64,000 nucleotides of DNA from assembly GCA_905221205.1 (NCBI GenBank), contig CAJNCG010000001.1:434001-498000 (forward strand), read 5' to 3'. This DNA is from a bacterium (GTDB lineage: Bacteria > Bacillota > Bacilli > Lactobacillales > Streptococcaceae). The translations under genes and the position numbers were made by a program. The notes under the pieces were generated by a model that made no database searches, was not told the origin of the DNA, and worked only from the letters and a program-made list of their open reading frames with translations. Of this stretch, positions 61,658-64,000 are shown piece by piece (position 1 is the stretch's first letter; every line of letters starts with the position of its first letter).

Positions 61658-62804
61658 CTCTCTTCTGAAGTAGGTACATAACAAAGATAGAGGTTACAAT
61701 CAACCAGGATCCTAAGATGGCAAAGACCAGCATGCCATTGTGAGTTAGTAATCCAATCGCACCTAGAACGAATGGGGTTGTGAAAGCTCCGAAACTACAG
61801 CCTAAAACTGCAAATGAGGTTGCTTGATTGAGGAGTTTAGCTGGAATTCTTTCAGAGACAAGTTGAAAGACCGTCGTCAAGGCTACACTGTAGGCAAAAC
61901 CAGCCAGAATACTTCCTGCCACCACCACCCACAAGGATGGAGACAAAGCAATCACAATTTGCCCCAAACCAAAGGTAATACCAGACCAGAGGAGCAACTT
62001 TTCTTTAAAGATAGAAATCAAGAAAGAAAAACTTACCCCAGCCACAATCCCAATTAGCTGCATGACACTAAGGACAAAACTAGATAACTGGGCATCCCCA
62101 AGTCCTCTTTCCACCATCAAACTTGGAATACGAATAGTAATAGCCGTATTGGTACAAACTACAACTGCCGCCTCTATAGCTAGGATAAAAATTAAGCCTT
62201 TCATTTCTCGAGTTAAACGACTTGCTTCCTTCGCTTTTTTCTTGACTTCTTTCTTTTCCTTTCCATAAGGGACAAAGAGCAGATAAAGGGTCAGCACCAA
62301 AAATCCAGCACTATAGGCTAGGAAGGTAGCTGTCCAACCAAAGGCCAACAACTGACCGACTGCCAAGGTAATGAGAGAAGCTCCTACGACCTCTGCAGAA
62401 CCGCGTAGTCCTAACATCTGAATGCGCGTTTTTCCTTGATAGCGTTCACTAATAATGGAAATGGCCTTGGCATTGATCATCCCAACACCCAAACCAAAAA
62501 GAATCCGTGTTCCAAAGACAAAAGGATAGGCCTGATACCAGAAGGGAGCCGTTCCACTCAGTGATAAAATCAACAAGCCCAAACTAATCTGTAAGCGCTC
62601 AGGGAATATTTTTTCTAAGAAACCATTTAGTAGTAACATAATCATGATTCCAAAGGATGGCAAGCTCGCTAAGAGCTCAATTTGTTCCTTAGGATAACCT
62701 TGATAATAGTCAAACATAGCTGGTAGAGCACTTGAAATCGAAAAGGAGGTAATCAAAACGAGGGAGAGAGCCAAAATACTGGCCCGTTCTAAAAATTGTT
62801 TCAT
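61653..62804 (-). CDS. Major facilitator superfamily transporter
   Basis: Integral membrane protein of 383 residues with about twelve helices, in two halves separated by a basic loop (KEKKEVKKKAKEASRL near residue 185). RILFGLGVGMINAKAIS and SERYQGKTRIQMLGLRGSAE in the first half match MFS motif regions. It could be a drug or metabolite exporter of the CynX/NarK-like type; the substrate cannot be told. It is a single gene with a terminator at its stop codon. Confidence 0.82.
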   Translation of the reverse strand: MKQFLERASILALSLVLITSFSISSALPAMFDYYQGYPKEQIELLASLPSFGIMIMLLLNGFLEKIFPERLQISLGLLILSLSGTAPFWYQAYPFVFGTRILFGLGVGMINAKAISIISERYQGKTRIQMLGLRGSAEVVGASLITLAVGQLLAFGWTATFLAYSAGFLVLTLYLLFVPYGKEKKEVKKKAKEASRLTREMKGLIFILAIEAAVVVCTNTAITIRIPSLMVERGLGDAQLSSFVLSVMQLIGIVAGVSFSFLISIFKEKLLLWSGITFGLGQIVIALSPSLWVVVAGSILAGFAYSVALTTVFQLVSERIPAKLLNQATSFAVLGCSFGAFTTPFVLGAIGLLTHNGMLVFAILGSWLIVTSIFVMYLLQKRA

Positions 62805-62925
62805 GAAATCTCTTTCTATCTTTCTCTTAATCTTCTATTTTTTGATGGTTATCAAGCAAGAAAAGAAGAAGTCTCATTCGTATATAGACTCCTTCTTAAA
62901 CTCGAAAATGAATCCCTTGTGTCTT

Positions 62926-63030
62926 ATACTCAATGAAAATCAAAGAGCAAACTAGGAAGATAGCCGCAGGCTGTACTTGAGTACGGCAAGGCGAAACTGA
63001 CGTGGTTTGAATTTGATTTTCGAAGAGTAT
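62926..63030 (-). repeat. BOX element (short A-C form) downstream of the Pr6Pr gene
   Basis: Bounded by ATACTC and GAGTAT. It has the same A-C layout as those at 43541 and 48453, with boxA core GGCAAGGCGAAACTGACG. Its last base is the last base of the Pr6Pr stop codon. Confidence 0.9.
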
Positions 63031-63659
63031 TAGGATGACTTTCTCTTGATTTGCTTGATAAAGTAGAAGATAAATCCTGCCACCATATAGGCAACAAAGA
63101 TAATCAGACACCACTTAAACACGACATCCCAACCCTTGTTTACATTCAAAAAGAAGTAAGGGAAGGGACTGACCTTAGAATTAGGAACATCAAGTTTCAG
63201 TACCAAGCCATTAAAAAGAGCAAAAATCATATACAGCAAGGGTAAAATCGTCCACACAACTGGATCCCAAATCTTGTATTGACCCTGTTTGTCAAAAAAG
63301 AGGGTATCCGCTAAAAACCAAAGTGGAACGATATAGTGGCAAAGGAAATTTTCCAGAGTATAGAAATTAGTCGCAATGGGCGCTAAGAGGAAATGGTAAA
63401 TCACACAGGTAATCATGATACTCATGGTGACCCCACCTTTTAAGCGCAAGAGACTTGGCCTTTGCCAGTTTTCACCTAAACGGCTCATAACCTTTAAGAG
63501 ATAGAGCGTAAAAATCGCTACTAAAAGATTTGACAGAACCGTATAATAGAGAAGCATCCCAAATCCACCATGCTTGGCGATTTCAAGATAAACTCCCGTA
63601 AAAGCCGCTAGAAACAAGAAGATACGGCTATAAAATACAAGTTTGTAGTGCTTTGACAT
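63030..63659 (-). CDS. Pr6Pr family membrane protein
   Basis: Integral membrane protein of 209 residues with about six helices. LCHYIVPLWFLADTLFFDKQG and PYFFLNVNKGWDVVFKW are typical of the Pr6Pr/FAR-17A-AIG1-like membrane family of Firmicutes and Actinobacteria. The stop codon touches a BOX element. It begins 2 bases after the yjdM stop, so both are co-transcribed. The function is unknown. Confidence 0.8.
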   Translation of the reverse strand: MSKHYKLVFYSRIFLFLAAFTGVYLEIAKHGGFGMLLYYTVLSNLLVAIFTLYLLKVMSRLGENWQRPSLLRLKGGVTMSIMITCVIYHFLLAPIATNFYTLENFLCHYIVPLWFLADTLFFDKQGQYKIWDPVVWTILPLLYMIFALFNGLVLKLDVPNSKVSPFPYFFLNVNKGWDVVFKWCLIIFVAYMVAGFIFYFIKQIKRKSS

Positions 63660-63661
63660 GC

Positions 63662-64000
63662 TTAAATTTTCTTCACAAACTCTGATTTGAGTTTCATGGC
63701 ACCAAAGCCATCAATTTTACAGTCGATATTGTGGTCGCCTTCTACGATGCGGATATTCTTCACGCGCGTCCCTTGTTTCAAATCTTTTGGCGCACCTTTT
63801 ACTTTCAAATCCTTGATGAGGGTTACAGTATCACCATCAGCCAATTTATTTCCATTGGCATCGATAGCAACAAGGCCCTCTTCTACATCTGCAACTTCAG
63901 CAGGATTCCACTCATAAGCACACTCTGGGCAAACCAGTAGGGCACCGTCTTCGTAGACATACTCTGAGTTACATTTTGGGCAATTTGGTAGGTTGTTCAT
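63662..64000 (-). CDS. yjdM: YjdM/PhnA family zinc-ribbon protein
   Basis: Small protein of 112 residues with an N-terminal zinc ribbon (Cys7, Cys10, Cys24 and Cys27 in CPKC and CPEC) and a C-terminal beta domain with [15 protein letters not shown] and [14 protein letters not shown]. This is the YjdM family, formerly named PhnA; its role is not settled and it is not the phosphonoacetate hydrolase. The ATG is at the very edge of the window (64000), so the gene is complete, but its upstream region cannot be seen. Confidence 0.88.
   Translation of the reverse strand: MNNLPNCPKCNSEYVYEDGALLVCPECAYEWNPAEVADVEEGLVAIDANGNKLADGDTVTLIKDLKVKGAPKDLKQGTRVKNIRIVEGDHNIDCKIDGFGAMKLKSEFVKKI

Overview
The window looks like chromosomal DNA of a Mitis-group Streptococcus very close to S. 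pneumoniae, most likely S. mitis or S. pseudopneumoniae. The reasons are the low G+C look, six BOX repeats, choline-binding repeats in three proteins, a YSIRK signal peptide, and proteins that I recognise as close to pneumococcal ones (HprK, QueA, Vex1-3/VncRS, MurT/GatD, CodY, BgaA). No prophage, transposase, CRISPR array or rRNA was seen.

Layout. 1-5.9 kb: a pst phosphate importer operon (pstS-C-A-B, minus strand, pstB cut by the window edge), an RsmF-like rRNA methyltransferase, an inositol monophosphatase family protein, a UPF0223 protein and spx. 6.1-12.0 kb: an apparently accessory block with a DUF6287/SH3 lipoprotein, a polytopic membrane protein, two tandem choline-binding proteins and a divergent Rgg-type regulator. 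12.1-20.3 kb: a housekeeping run (TIGR01906 membrane protein, HAD phosphatase, acyl-ACP thioesterase, hemW, YtxH and DUF948 proteins, lgt, hprK, rpsU, nagB, queA). 20.4-25.5 kb: YihY protein, CPA1 antiporter, a small unknown protein, mnmM, mnmL and a divergent DUF3397 gene. 25.7-33.0 kb: a 2417-residue BgaA-type beta-galactosidase that ends in choline-binding repeats instead of an LPXTG sorting signal. 33.4-40.1 kb: a small LiaI/LiaF-like membrane protein, a frameshifted DUF6287 gene, tRNA-Thr, a three-gene ABC-2 exporter and a two-gene HTH-M78 peptidase module. 40.5-50.9 kb: fba, vncS-vncR, a LysM protein with about 35 PKAEEP-type repeats, vex3-vex2-vex1 and tRNA-Leu. 50.9-64 kb: pncA, codY, cshA, a hypothiocyanous acid reductase-like flavoprotein, murT-gatD, pepQ, an ECF S-component, a PfkB-type vitamin kinase, truA, an MFS transporter, a Pr6Pr membrane protein and yjdM.

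How it works together. The core genes cover phosphate uptake, envelope assembly (lgt, murT-gatD), carbon control (hprK, nagB, a cre site at bgaA, fba), amino-acid-responsive control (codY) and tRNA modification (queA, mnmL-mnmM, truA). Around them sit variable surface proteins that use different wall-attachment modes: choline binding, LysM and lipid anchoring. Small overlaps, including several TAATG junctions, tie many of the minus-strand genes into operons.

Main observations: the anchor swap in BgaA; a LysM repeat protein placed between vex3 and vncR; BOX elements in the gaps of the vex/vnc cluster; an Rgg-linked surface-protein block; an HTH-metallopeptidase pair with an unknown partner; a set of genes whose -10 box ends 6-7 nt before the start codon, so that leaderless mRNA is predicted; and three pairs of near-identical terminator hairpins at unrelated genes. 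All functional statements are from reading the sequence and from remembered family knowledge; no search was run.
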